A DNA stretch of 64,000 nucleotides from contig JAGOSY010000015.1 of NCBI GenBank assembly GCA_018062085.1, forward strand, positions 62,001 through 126,000. The letters are read 5' to 3'. The notes under the pieces were generated by a model that was given only the letters and a program-made list of their open reading frames with translations, had not been told where the DNA came from and ran no database searches. The position numbers and the translations under genes were made by a program. This stretch comes from a bacterium. GTDB taxonomy: Bacteria; Cyanobacteriota; Vampirovibrionia; Obscuribacterales; Obscuribacteraceae. Within the stretch, counting starts at the first letter, position 1. Every line of letters starts with the position of its first letter. This document shows, piece after piece, positions 22,203 to 29,389 of this stretch.

Positions 22203-22709
22203 AGCGGGCCCTCCTTTGTCTGCGTTAGCAGGGGCAAAGGTCTTGCTAGATAGTGAGCGCACTAAGTGTTCTTGAATGATGCTCTTGAGATTGAAGGTAA
22301 AGGGATATCTAACGTTATGAATCAAGCTAGGTCTAAGTCAATGAACTCACTTTCTTCTAAGCCTCGCATCAACTCGCATGAGGCTAAATTGCTGTAGGGC
22401 TCGCATCAACTTGGATGAGCCTAAAATCTCTCAGGCAAGAGCTGCAAGGCAGAAGTTTCGCTTGTTACAGAGCTATTTGTTTAGCTAAGAATAAGTATTC
22501 ACTGTTTGCCTCTACCCCCCGAGAGTTTTAAACACCCCCGCTATTCCCGCACTCACCACTGATTATTCAAGGCAATTTAAGTGCTTTGAACAGATCCGTT
22601 ATGACTGCGGTTTTTTCTATGCTCTTGAATTACCGAATGTTCCGGCCGCAGTTACTGGCTTCAACGAAGCCGTAAATTCACTTTTTTCACTCTTAGAAGA
22701 GGAAATGCA
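22203..22709. other. 507-bp spacer between divergent genes
   Basis: This stretch holds the promoters of two divergent genes and the tandem hairpin repeats at 22361-22421. An open frame at 22495-22731 reads like protein near its end (CFEQIRYDCGFFYALELPNVPAAV) but has no usable start codon, so it may be a decayed gene end. CCCCCC runs lie at 22515-22540. Confidence 0.4.
22361..22421 (+). repeat. Two 24-nt hairpin repeats with compensating stem changes
   Basis: Copy 1 (22361-22384) has stem GCCTC/GAGGC and copy 2 (22398-22421) has stem GGCTC/GAGCC. Between the arms the loop reads GCATCAACTCGCAT in copy 1 and GCATCAACTTGGAT in copy 2. The second stem position changes on both sides, so pairing is kept. 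Flanking TA and TA extend both stems. Spacing from copy start to copy start is 37 nt. Confidence 0.6.
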
Positions 22710-23384
22710 ATGTATCGTGAAAACAAACTAAATGAAGTGCGCCCGTCCAATAATTTCAGCACCTTCGAGGCCCAGACTGAAAGTCAGCGAACTGTTTCAG
22801 GGTTGCTTCAAGGGCTGGCCAATCAGGTCATTGATTGCAGAGACGTAATTGCGAACACCGCACAACCGTTCAGTCAACCATGCTTGTTTTTTCTTTGGGG
22901 CGAGCCTGGCCGAGGTAAGACTCATCTTGTGGAGGCATTTGTTAACAAGATTCGCCGCGAGGCACCAGATGTGTATAGCCGCATGGTTATGTCTCGCGGA
23001 CGTTTCTTGTATGACTATCAAATTGTCGACAATCCCTATGGCGACGCTCCTATCGTTGTTATTGACGATATGTTTCATGACAAAATGAGCGTTGGAGATC
23101 TCCATCCGAATACTGAAATAGCATCTTTCATGCGTTTTCTTACCGATCTCTATGACCGCCAGCGGCTAGTGATCGTAACTAGCAACTTCCCTCTGATTGA
23201 AGGCGGAATAATGGGAAGGGTTGCTTCGGTAGACAAAGTTGGGCGAACTATATCACGTGCAGCAGAGGTGATGAGCCGGGCTGGTGAATACAAATTGGAA
23301 GGTGAAGACTTTCGTCAAGAACTTCTTAGGCGGCGCCGTAGCGAGAGAAACACTGGCGTGACTCTGACCTTCTCCGGTAAGTAG
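22710..23384 (+). CDS. DnaC/DnaA-like AAA+ ATPase, 224 aa
   Basis: AGAGGAAATGCA precedes the ATG. The ATPase core is complete: Walker A GEPGRGKTH (residues 64-72), Walker B APIVVIDDM (Asp119/Asp120), sensor I LVIVTSNF (about 154-160), and a basic C-terminal stretch (QELLRRRRSERN). Order and size match helicase loaders (DnaC), IstB and DnaA domain III. The N-terminal 55 residues (SNNFSTFEAQTESQ) look like the short lead-in of such loaders. Such genes are typical of phages, plasmids and transposons, supporting a mobile origin for this stretch. No IS21-like transposase is adjacent. Confidence 0.8.
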   Translation: MYRENKLNEVRPSNNFSTFEAQTESQRTVSGLLQGLANQVIDCRDVIANTAQPFSQPCLFFLWGEPGRGKTHLVEAFVNKIRREAPDVYSRMVMSRGRFLYDYQIVDNPYGDAPIVVIDDMFHDKMSVGDLHPNTEIASFMRFLTDLYDRQRLVIVTSNFPLIEGGIMGRVASVDKVGRTISRAAEVMSRAGEYKLEGEDFRQELLRRRRSERNTGVTLTFSGK

Positions 23385-23548
23385 ATTCTTGCTGAGACTT
23401 ACTTTTTTACTCAGTAGTTGGATACTTTCTTTTTTCGCCATGGGCGGAGTTTAGCAAATGCAATGTTGCAAATGGATGAATGTGCACAAGCTGCCGTTGT
23501 TATGGCTTGCTGGCGCATGTTTGTGCGATTGGCAAAATGGAGGAATAT

Positions 23549-24016
23549 ATGTTTGTTAGAACAGATGGTTCGCTGGTCGATGTTTGGAACGGCTCAGTGT
23601 TTTACACCGAAAGTGGCATGATTGTCACTGTCTTGAGTGGTGCTACGGTTTACGCTCGTAGTGGTGCTATAGCGATTGCTTGGAGTGGCTCGAAGGTGTA
23701 TGCCGAAAGTCGCTCGCAGGTGATAGCTGAACGCGGCTCGAAAGTGACAGCTCGGAGCGGTTCGAAAGTCTTCGCTCAAAGAGGTTCTGTAGTGGTTGCC
23801 GAAGATGGTTCGACGGTGATTGCCTACTGCGGCTCAATTGTGATTGCTTGCCGTGGTGCTAAAGTCACGGCCTACAAAGGTGCCAAGGTCTCTGCCCACA
23901 AAGGCTCGCATGTAGTTGCTTACCATGGTTCAAAGGTAGTTGTTTATTATGGTGCCGATGTAATTGCCGATAGTGGTGCGTCGGTAATAGCTATGCCAGT
24001 TCTGATGTCGAACTAG
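23549..24016 (+). CDS. Octapeptide-repeat beta-solenoid protein, 155 aa
   Basis: ATG 23549 is chosen because GGAGG lies just upstream; a GTG-type extension to 23480 adds Cys-rich non-repeat sequence. After MFVRTD, residues 7-150 are exactly 18 consecutive octapeptides of the pattern G-[S/A]-x-V-x-A-x-x, such as GSKVTARS, GSKVFAQR, GSTVIAYC, GAKVTAYK and GADVIADS. It ends VLMSN. Two octads (16 residues) would make one coil, so about nine coils of a beta-helix are expected, as in ice-nucleation-type repeats and similar prophage proteins. There is no signal peptide. Function unknown. Confidence 0.8.
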   Translation: MFVRTDGSLVDVWNGSVFYTESGMIVTVLSGATVYARSGAIAIAWSGSKVYAESRSQVIAERGSKVTARSGSKVFAQRGSVVVAEDGSTVIAYCGSIVIACRGAKVTAYKGAKVSAHKGSHVVAYHGSKVVVYYGADVIADSGASVIAMPVLMSN

Positions 24017-24043
24017 AACTAGAAAAATCAGAGTTGTGAATTT

Positions 24044-24385
24044 ATGAAAAGTCGGCAAAAATACCCCGCTTCACTTCGGGTGTTTCTGCTGCTTTTCCAA
24101 TTTGGTATTGGCGCTATCAGTTCCTTATTTTTTTTGTTTTGGATCCTGCCTATAACTTTAGCTAAGTATAAATTCTCAGACTATCAGCTTCGGGGATCCC
24201 AACTTTTCAGAAAAAAATGGTTTCCATGGAAACTAAATCAAAACCGAAAAACGAAAGGACCAGCACCGCAAGCTCAATGTCATATTGTAGGGTGTGATCG
24301 AACTCGACGAAGCATTCATCAACAAAGAAGCACGCAAGTATCAGCCGGGTCCCGATACAGAGATGCAAATACTGGTAATGACTGA
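24044..24385 (+). CDS. Small membrane protein, possibly the 5' part of a frameshifted gene
   Basis: The first 75 residues look genuine: a basic start (MKSRQKYPASLR), a long hydrophobic stretch (VFLLLFQFGIGAISSLFFLFWILPITLA), then YKFSDYQLRGSQLFRKKWFPWKLNQNRKTK. After about 24285 the frame becomes Arg/Ser/Thr-rich and unconvincing, while another frame from 24294 becomes protein-like. A single indel would join the two. It may be a frameshifted pseudogene or a short protein with a read-out tail. Confidence 0.45.
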   Translation: MKSRQKYPASLRVFLLLFQFGIGAISSLFFLFWILPITLAKYKFSDYQLRGSQLFRKKWFPWKLNQNRKTKGPAPQAQCHIVGCDRTRRSIHQQRSTQVSAGSRYRDANTGND

Positions 24386-24572
24386 GGAAGAAATTGATCA
24401 CGCCAGGCACTACTACGCACATATCTGGTTGGTACTTGTCATGGCAACAGCCCAAAGCTGCTCCAGCTCTATCTCAACGAGTTCTCATTTCGAGCCAACC
24501 GAAGATTCGGACAAGCACGAATTTGGCAAAGCCTCATCCGTGCCTGTTCTTTTGCAAAAACTGTCACTTTAG
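24294..24572 (+). CDS. Hypothetical protein, 92 aa (possible 3' part of the preceding gene)
   Basis: From GTG 24294 the frame reads VIELDEAFINKEARKYQPGPDTEMQILVMTEEEIDHARHYYAHIWLVLVMA, acidic and helical, then a Ser/Thr-rich tail ending LLQKLSL. There is no good ribosome binding site. It overlaps the preceding frame by 92 nt, which supports the idea that both are fragments of one gene broken near 24285-24294. Function unknown. Confidence 0.4.
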   Translation: MIELDEAFINKEARKYQPGPDTEMQILVMTEEEIDHARHYYAHIWLVLVMATAQSCSSSISTSSHFEPTEDSDKHEFGKASSVPVLLQKLSL

Positions 24573-24770
24573 CTGAACTAAGGTGATAGGCAGGATACAT
24601 GGTCTTCGAATGCAAAAGTGAGTTTTAATCAGTTAGCCACGAAGTCCAAATTGCGAAAAATTGAATTTTAAGGATGAATTGACAATGCCACTGCTGGTGG
24701 TGCTGTGGGTAGCGGCGTGTCAAAAAAAATTGAAAGGCACCATTGAGCTGAAGTTACGAGGACAAAAAAA

Positions 24771-24989
24771 ATGTACAGCAATTTTCTCAATCACTATTAT
24801 TTGTCGAATGTCCATCATGCTGCTGCGCTCGAGCAAACAAGACAGCACCTAACTAATGTCTTCTTCGGTAAGAACGACAAAAATGATGCGGCAACTGAGA
24901 CTCAACTAGAGAACGTCACCCTTGTGGAACTAGATCGGGTTTGGCTTCGTCAGCTACATTCAAATGATGCTTCGAGCTGGAGAGATTAG
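24771..24989 (+). CDS. Small hypothetical protein, 72 aa
   Basis: GAGGACAAAAAAA lies just before the ATG. The product MYSNFLNHYYLSNVHHAAALEQTRQHLTNVFFGKNDKNDAATETQLENVTLVELDRVWLRQL... is soluble, Asn/His/Gln-rich, and probably helical. No family is recognised. It ends 41 nt upstream of the TetR gene and could be in its transcription unit. An overlapping lipoprotein-like frame (24685-24852) is less likely. Confidence 0.45.
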   Translation: MYSNFLNHYYLSNVHHAAALEQTRQHLTNVFFGKNDKNDAATETQLENVTLVELDRVWLRQLHSNDASSWRD

Positions 24990-25030
24990 ATTCTGATAGT
25001 AAGTAGCAAATAGAAACGGACAGAGTAATC

Positions 25031-25624
25031 ATGGCTAAAGTAGTACAAAAAGAAGGAACCAAGCAGGAATTGCTTGAAGCTGGCACAAAGTTGATGCTAG
25101 AGAAAGGCTATAGCAACTGCGGCTTGCAAGAAGTCTTAGAGTCTGTTGGTGTACCGAAAGGTAGCTTCTATTATTACTTTGATAGCAAAGAAGAATTTGC
25201 CTTGCAGATTATTCGTCATTTTGATCGGGGTTATACTGACCGAATTCTTTGCTGCCTTAGGGATGAGTCGCTGTCTCCGTTGGGACGGCTCAAGCTCTAT
25301 TGTCAGAAGAACAAACAAAATATCGAAGAGCGCAAATGCACGCGTGGGTGCTTGATTGGCAATCTTAGTCAGGAGATGGCCAGCCAAAGCGAAGTCTTGC
25401 GCGAAGAGTTAGAGAAAGTATTTCAACGCTGGACTGATGTCTTTGCAGCATGCATCGAAGCTGGTCAGAAGTCTGGCGAAATTCGTCGCGACTTTGAAGC
25501 TTTGCCTCTCGCCGATTTCTTTCTCAGTGGTTGGGAAGGCGCTGTGCTTCGGGCGAAGTCAACGCGCACGACTAAACCAATAGACAATTTTATAGAGTTG
25601 ACCTTTGCCTTTATGGCGGTTTGA
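25031..25624 (+). CDS. TetR-family regulator (AcuR/NemR-like), 197 aa
   Basis: Residues 10-60 are a TetR helix-turn-helix (TKQELLEAGTKLMLEKGYSNCGLQEVLESVGVPKGSFYYYFDSKEEFALQII). The ligand domain carries ERKCTRGCLIGNLSQEMASQSEVLREELEKVF, characteristic of the TetR_C subfamily that includes electrophile sensors such as NemR. The two Cys in KCTRGC could be redox or electrophile responsive. The gene downstream, 83 nt away, is a Cys-containing mini-protein, which fits a thiol-stress theme but is inference. Confidence 0.85.
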   Translation: MAKVVQKEGTKQELLEAGTKLMLEKGYSNCGLQEVLESVGVPKGSFYYYFDSKEEFALQIIRHFDRGYTDRILCCLRDESLSPLGRLKLYCQKNKQNIEERKCTRGCLIGNLSQEMASQSEVLREELEKVFQRWTDVFAACIEAGQKSGEIRRDFEALPLADFFLSGWEGAVLRAKSTRTTKPIDNFIELTFAFMAV

Positions 25625-25707
25625 CTTAAACAGCTTTACTTGTCGCTAGCGCCTTTGAGCGCCAACTGAACTACAGATGCAACAGAAACACAAAAATGGA
25701 GAAAATC

Positions 25708-25875
25708 ATGTCAGCAACAGAAACAGAAAAAAAAGAAGACCCCAAGGTAAAAGTTGAGGGTACTTGTTCGTCCAAATCAGTAGAAGAGAAAGCCAGTGAG
25801 GCGAGAGCCAATACTTGCAACACCGATGCTGCTGCCAAGCCTAAGGAAGAGAAGAAAAGCTCTTGTTGCGGCTAG
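25708..25875 (+). CDS. Cys-containing mini-protein, 55 aa
   Basis: The ATG at 25708 has GGAG 6 nt upstream; an in-frame ATG at 25696 is the alternative. The product MSATETEKKEDPKVKVEG... is highly charged (Lys/Glu) with four Cys: TCSSK, NTCNT and a C-terminal SSCCG. It is intrinsically disordered in character. A strong terminator follows 58 nt after the stop, confirming a transcript end. A terminal CCG suggests metal or thiol chemistry (metallothionein-like use) or modification; this is inference. Confidence 0.6.
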   Translation: MSATETEKKEDPKVKVEGTCSSKSVEEKASEARANTCNTDAAAKPKEEKKSSCCG

Positions 25876-25933
25876 GCTGACAAGCTTTCGAAAGACGAGC
25901 TTTCGAAATACGAATTAAGTAGAAGCAGCAGGG

Positions 25934-25963
25934 GGGGCAGCGTTGAGCTGCCCCTTTTTATTT
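25934..25963 (+). terminator. Rho-independent terminator
   Basis: GGGGCAGC and GCTGCCCC form a perfect 8-bp stem with a GTTGA loop, followed by TTTTTATTTG. It ends the unit of the TetR gene and the mini-protein. Confidence 0.9.
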
Positions 25964-25999
25964 GTTGAAAAAGTATCAAATACAGGAGGAAGTTGATTT

Positions 26000-26082
26000 T
26001 TGACAAAAAATGGGAATGTCAAGAATACTGGAAACGGTATTGCCTTGTATTTAACGGTTTATACTGGACCACTGTGTCCAGT
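26000..26082 (+). promoter_or_regulatory. Promoter region and operator of the second TetR gene
   Basis: TTGACA at 26000-26005 is a consensus -35 box, with a weak -10 (GAATAC) 17 nt later. ACTGGAC and GTCCAGT (26063-26082) form a 7-bp inverted repeat spaced by 6 bp, 30 nt before the TetR ATG. That matches the size and symmetry of TetR autoregulatory operators. Confidence 0.55.
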
Positions 26083-26112
26083 AGGGTGTCACCAAGCTTA
26101 GATGGTTAAAGA

Positions 26113-26754
26113 ATGGAAAAAATTGCAAAAATCGCCGTAAAAACCCCTACTCGTGATGCTGAAGCCACTCGTAATAGCATTCTTGACGCAGCGGAGCAAG
26201 AATTTGCCAAAGTTGGTCTTTGGGGGGCGAGAACCGAATCGATAGCTGCCCGAACTGGCGTCACCAAAGCCATGATTCACTACTACTTTGAGAACAAAGA
26301 AAACCTTTACCGCGCGGTTATGGAGCGCTTGATTGCCAGGCGAAGCGCTGAAATGGATTCGCTTCATGTCACAGATCTCACTCCCAAAGAAGCAGTCGCT
26401 GCGATCATGCGCAATGTTTTGATGCATGCCGCTGAAAATCCGAATGTAGCTAGTCTTATCGTCTTAGAAGCACTACAGAACGAAGGTAAGTACTACTGCG
26501 AGACTTCTTTGGGCAGTCTCTATGGACCATTAATTGAGAGCCTCAAGCGCGGCATAGAATGTGGAGATTTTACGCAGGCTGATCCACTACATACCGCTGC
26601 CAATCTTGTTGGCATGAGTATTTTCTACACAATCGCTAGGGATAATCTCAAGAACCTATGGCCCGACGGTACTGATTTGCTGTCGCCGGACATGCTTGAA
26701 GAGCACTGCAATATCACACTAAAAATGTGTCTAGCCTCTTTGGGTGTTAAATAA
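26113..26754 (+). CDS. TetR-family regulator, 213 aa
   Basis: After a basic lead (MEKIAKIAVKTPTRD), the HTH domain is ATRNSILDAAEQEFAKVGLWGARTESIAARTGVTKAMIHYYFENKENLYRAVMERL (about 19-72). The effector domain is helical, with ASLIVLEALQNEGKYYC and a CNITLKMCLASLGVK tail. It resembles RutR/CecR-type regulators in length. An inverted-repeat operator lies just upstream. The downstream gene, an LRR membrane protein starting 78 nt later, is a possible target in the same unit. Confidence 0.85.
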   Translation: MEKIAKIAVKTPTRDAEATRNSILDAAEQEFAKVGLWGARTESIAARTGVTKAMIHYYFENKENLYRAVMERLIARRSAEMDSLHVTDLTPKEAVAAIMRNVLMHAAENPNVASLIVLEALQNEGKYYCETSLGSLYGPLIESLKRGIECGDFTQADPLHTAANLVGMSIFYTIARDNLKNLWPDGTDLLSPDMLEEHCNITLKMCLASLGVK

Positions 26755-26832
26755 GACCAAACGGTAACAGCTGACTGTTGCCTCTAGATTTTGATTTCGG
26801 CGCCAAAGGTGAGAAAAGCCCTGCCATCGAAT

Positions 26833-27897
26833 ATGGTGCGATTGCATGCACTTGGGGTAGGTAGAAATTTGGCAAACCTTTTCAGTGAGCGCGATTCTGC
26901 AAACGAAGATGGTGGCTTCAAATCTGCTTCTCCTCGTCGCATTGGTATTGTGGTTCTTGTTGCCAGCACCCTTGTTGTGACGGCACTGATAATCGTTGTT
27001 GTGCTGCAAATGCTCGATAGAGCAGAGAAACAAGCAGAGAGAATTAGAAGTATCAAGGTAGCGGGAGCACAGGGCAGCGGCAATGAATTTAAAGTGTCCG
27101 AGTCAAATCGCCTGGCGAAAGAGCTTGTCGAGAGGAATCTGAACACGAAAAAACTCTCTTTTGAGTTCTTAGATATGACTGACCAATCAATGGTTCACCT
27201 GGCCAAACTGAAGAAAGTAGAAGAGCTAAGTCTGGCGCATACCCGCATCTCAAACCAGGGGCTCAGGTACTTGAGCAATCTTCCTCTCACGGGCCTTAAT
27301 CTGACCAATACCAACATTGACAGCGATGGCTTGAAAGAAATTGCCAAGCTGAAGAAGTTGGGTTACTTGAACCTGAGCGACACAGACGTTGACGATGAAG
27401 GTTTAGGTTTGCTGGCAGGGCTTGCCGATCTGTCCGATCTTAATCTATCTGCCACGAAAGTTACCGACCGGGGTCTGCCACTGCTGCTTACGCACCAACC
27501 CATGTGGAAACTCGTTTTACTCAATACGAATGTCACCGACTCTGGCATGAACTCTGTAGCTAAGTTGAAGAACCTGGAATGTCTTGATTTGGATAGTACA
27601 GCGGTGACTATTGTTGGCCTGAGAGTACTTTCCAAATGTGCAATACTGAGAACCCTTAACGTGCAAAACTGTCGATTCAACGACCAGGATGCCGCCGAAT
27701 TGCCGCGACTGCTGCCGAAAATATCCAACCTCGATGTTTCGCATACGCAGCTGACTGGTCGCGGCTTGCTTAGCTTGGCAAAACTACCCCGGCTAACCCG
27801 GTTGATAATCAATCGCTTGCCTGTGATTTCGAAGGCAGAAATAAATGCCTTCAAAGCCATCAGCCCTGATTGCACGGTGATTGACGTACTGCCTTAA
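26833..27897 (+). CDS. Membrane-anchored leucine-rich-repeat protein, about 354 aa
   Basis: The start is uncertain: ATG 26833 is listed, but the frame extends to a TTG at 26791, and neither has a good ribosome binding site. One transmembrane helix (IGIVVLVASTLVVTALIIVVVLQML) lies about 35-60 residues in. From about residue 125 there are eight or nine LRRs of about 24 residues, of the type LxxLxYLNLSxTxVxDEGLxxLAxL (KKLGYLNLSDTDVDDEGLGLLAGL, KNLECLDLDSTAVTIVGLRVL). These repeats are common in planctomycetes and in this lineage. The LRR part probably lies outside the cytoplasm and binds proteins. Confidence 0.8.
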   Translation: MVRLHALGVGRNLANLFSERDSANEDGGFKSASPRRIGIVVLVASTLVVTALIIVVVLQMLDRAEKQAERIRSIKVAGAQGSGNEFKVSESNRLAKELVERNLNTKKLSFEFLDMTDQSMVHLAKLKKVEELSLAHTRISNQGLRYLSNLPLTGLNLTNTNIDSDGLKEIAKLKKLGYLNLSDTDVDDEGLGLLAGLADLSDLNLSATKVTDRGLPLLLTHQPMWKLVLLNTNVTDSGMNSVAKLKNLECLDLDSTAVTIVGLRVLSKCAILRTLNVQNCRFNDQDAAELPRLLPKISNLDVSHTQLTGRGLLSLAKLPRLTRLIINRLPVISKAEINAFKAISPDCTVIDVLP

Positions 27898-27919
27898 GCT
27901 AAAAAGCAAAAGGGTTTCG

Positions 27920-29389
27920 CTAAAACTGGAAGTAAACAAAGCTCGGTGTGCCATCGGGAGCAAACAGCAGCAATAGTATAGCGATGGCCGCTAAGTATGC
28001 TGGTCTCAATGCTTGCAGCGGTTTGGGCAAAGGCAGTACACCAGGTTGGCTCTTGCCCTGCAGCTGGTGAGAGATTAGATGGCCGATGACGATGCTGATC
28101 AAAATCACAGGGAAGAGGGCAAAGTTAGCTGGACCTTCAATAGACGGAATGGTCATGGCTAGCGGATTGATACTGTTGGCCGTCTGCGGCGCCAGCATAA
28201 ACAACTTTTGGAAGTAGCGTCCAGAAAGCTCCATGCTTGGCAACCGGAAGGTAACTAATGTAATTGCCAGGCAATTGAACGTGAGCACTACCCCAAAGCA
28301 ATGGAAGAGTTTTGTTTCAGTCAATTTGAGTAAAAGAGCACTCTTTTCGACCTGTATTCTCCACACTCTATTGCAGTTAAGCCAAAAACCGTGAAAAGCT
28401 CCAAAGATGATGTAATTTAGGCCTGCTCCGTGCCAGAGGCCAGCCAGGGTAAAGGTAATCATGACGTTGCGCAGTGTGGCGAGTGTGCCGTGTTTGCTGC
28501 CACCAAGCGGAAAGAACAAATAGTCGCGCAACCACAGTGACAGCGAAATGTGCCAACGTCGCCAGTATTCAGTAATCGAGCCTGCTAAGAAAGGCAGATT
28601 GAAGTTGAGTGGTACTTTGAAGCCGAGTAGTGCCGCTGAGCCCCGGGCTATATCTGTATAGCCAGAGAAATCAAAATAGACTTGAATGGCGAAGGCCCAG
28701 AGCAATGACCAGCAGTCAAAAGTGCTCAGCATCTCTGGGTGCGGCATACATTTATCGATGACCACAGCAACACTGTCGGCCACAATTACTTTTTTAAATA
28801 GACCCCACAAAATTAGCTCTACGCCTTCATCAAAATCTTTCAAAGTGATCTTGGCTGGCTTGTGCAACTGCGGCACAAAATCTTGGAAGCGTTTGATTGG
28901 TCCAGCGATTTGAGTAGGGAAGAAGCTGGGAAAAAGAGCAAATTCTAGTGGTGCCTTAACAGCTGGACTACCTTTGTAGACATCAACTAAGTAGTGGATA
29001 AATTCGAAGACGAAAAACGATATGCCCAGGGGCAAAATAATTTCGTGCAGAGGGTAAGAGATTTTTCTTCCAGCTATAGACAGCACACTGTTAGTGGCAT
29101 CAATGGCAAAATAGGCATATTTAAAATAGGCAAGAGTGAGAATGTTGGCTGCCAAAGAACCAATTAGAACCAGCTTGCGTTGCGCTTTTTGTTTCTCGAT
29201 GGCAATGCCAGCAAAGTAATTGAAGGCAGTTAGAGCAATAATCAAAACTAGATATATTGGCTTCCAGGTCATGTAGAAAACATAGCTGGCCAATAGCAGG
29301 AAGGCTGTGCGGTAGCGAAAAGGCATGAACCAGTATATGGCTACGACTATTGGCAGAAATACTAGGTAAGCAGCACTGTTGAATAACAT
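27920..29389 (-). CDS. MBOAT-family O-acyltransferase (AlgI-like), 489 aa
   Basis: The protein is polytopic and begins MLFNSAAYLVFLPIVVAIYWF, the usual AlgI/DltB start. The family landmarks are present: LGISFFVFEFIHYLVDVYKG, FFPTQIAGPIKRF, FDFSGYTDIARGSAALLGF, EYWRRWHISLSLWLRDYLFFPLGG, and LAGLWHGAGLNYIIFG with the catalytic His. It should transfer acetyl or acyl groups across the inner membrane to an exported polysaccharide. Its start codon overlaps the stop of the upstream SGNH-type gene, a pairing typical of alginate or cellulose O-acetylation modules. Confidence 0.92.
   Translation of the reverse strand: MLFNSAAYLVFLPIVVAIYWFMPFRYRTAFLLLASYVFYMTWKPIYLVLIIALTAFNYFAGIAIEKQKAQRKLVLIGSLAANILTLAYFKYAYFAIDATNSVLSIAGRKISYPLHEIILPLGISFFVFEFIHYLVDVYKGSPAVKAPLEFALFPSFFPTQIAGPIKRFQDFVPQLHKPAKITLKDFDEGVELILWGLFKKVIVADSVAVVIDKCMPHPEMLSTFDCWSLLWAFAIQVYFDFSGYTDIARGSAALLGFKVPLNFNLPFLAGSITEYWRRWHISLSLWLRDYLFFPLGGSKHGTLATLRNVMITFTLAGLWHGAGLNYIIFGAFHGFWLNCNRVWRIQVEKSALLLKLTETKLFHCFGVVLTFNCLAITLVTFRLPSMELSGRYFQKLFMLAPQTANSINPLAMTIPSIEGPANFALFPVILISIVIGHLISHQLQGKSQPGVLPLPKPLQALRPAYLAAIAILLLLFAPDGTPSFVYFQF

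Noticed and set aside
22495..22731. Open frame before the AAA+ gene with protein-like sequence at its end
   Set aside because: No ATG, GTG or TTG start in frame until its last codons, and it overlaps the AAA+ start. Possibly a decayed gene end.
24685..24852. Lipoprotein-like frame with a VAAC lipobox
   Set aside because: The spacing to AAGGA is long, the tail is unconvincing, and it overlaps the better-supported 72-aa gene.
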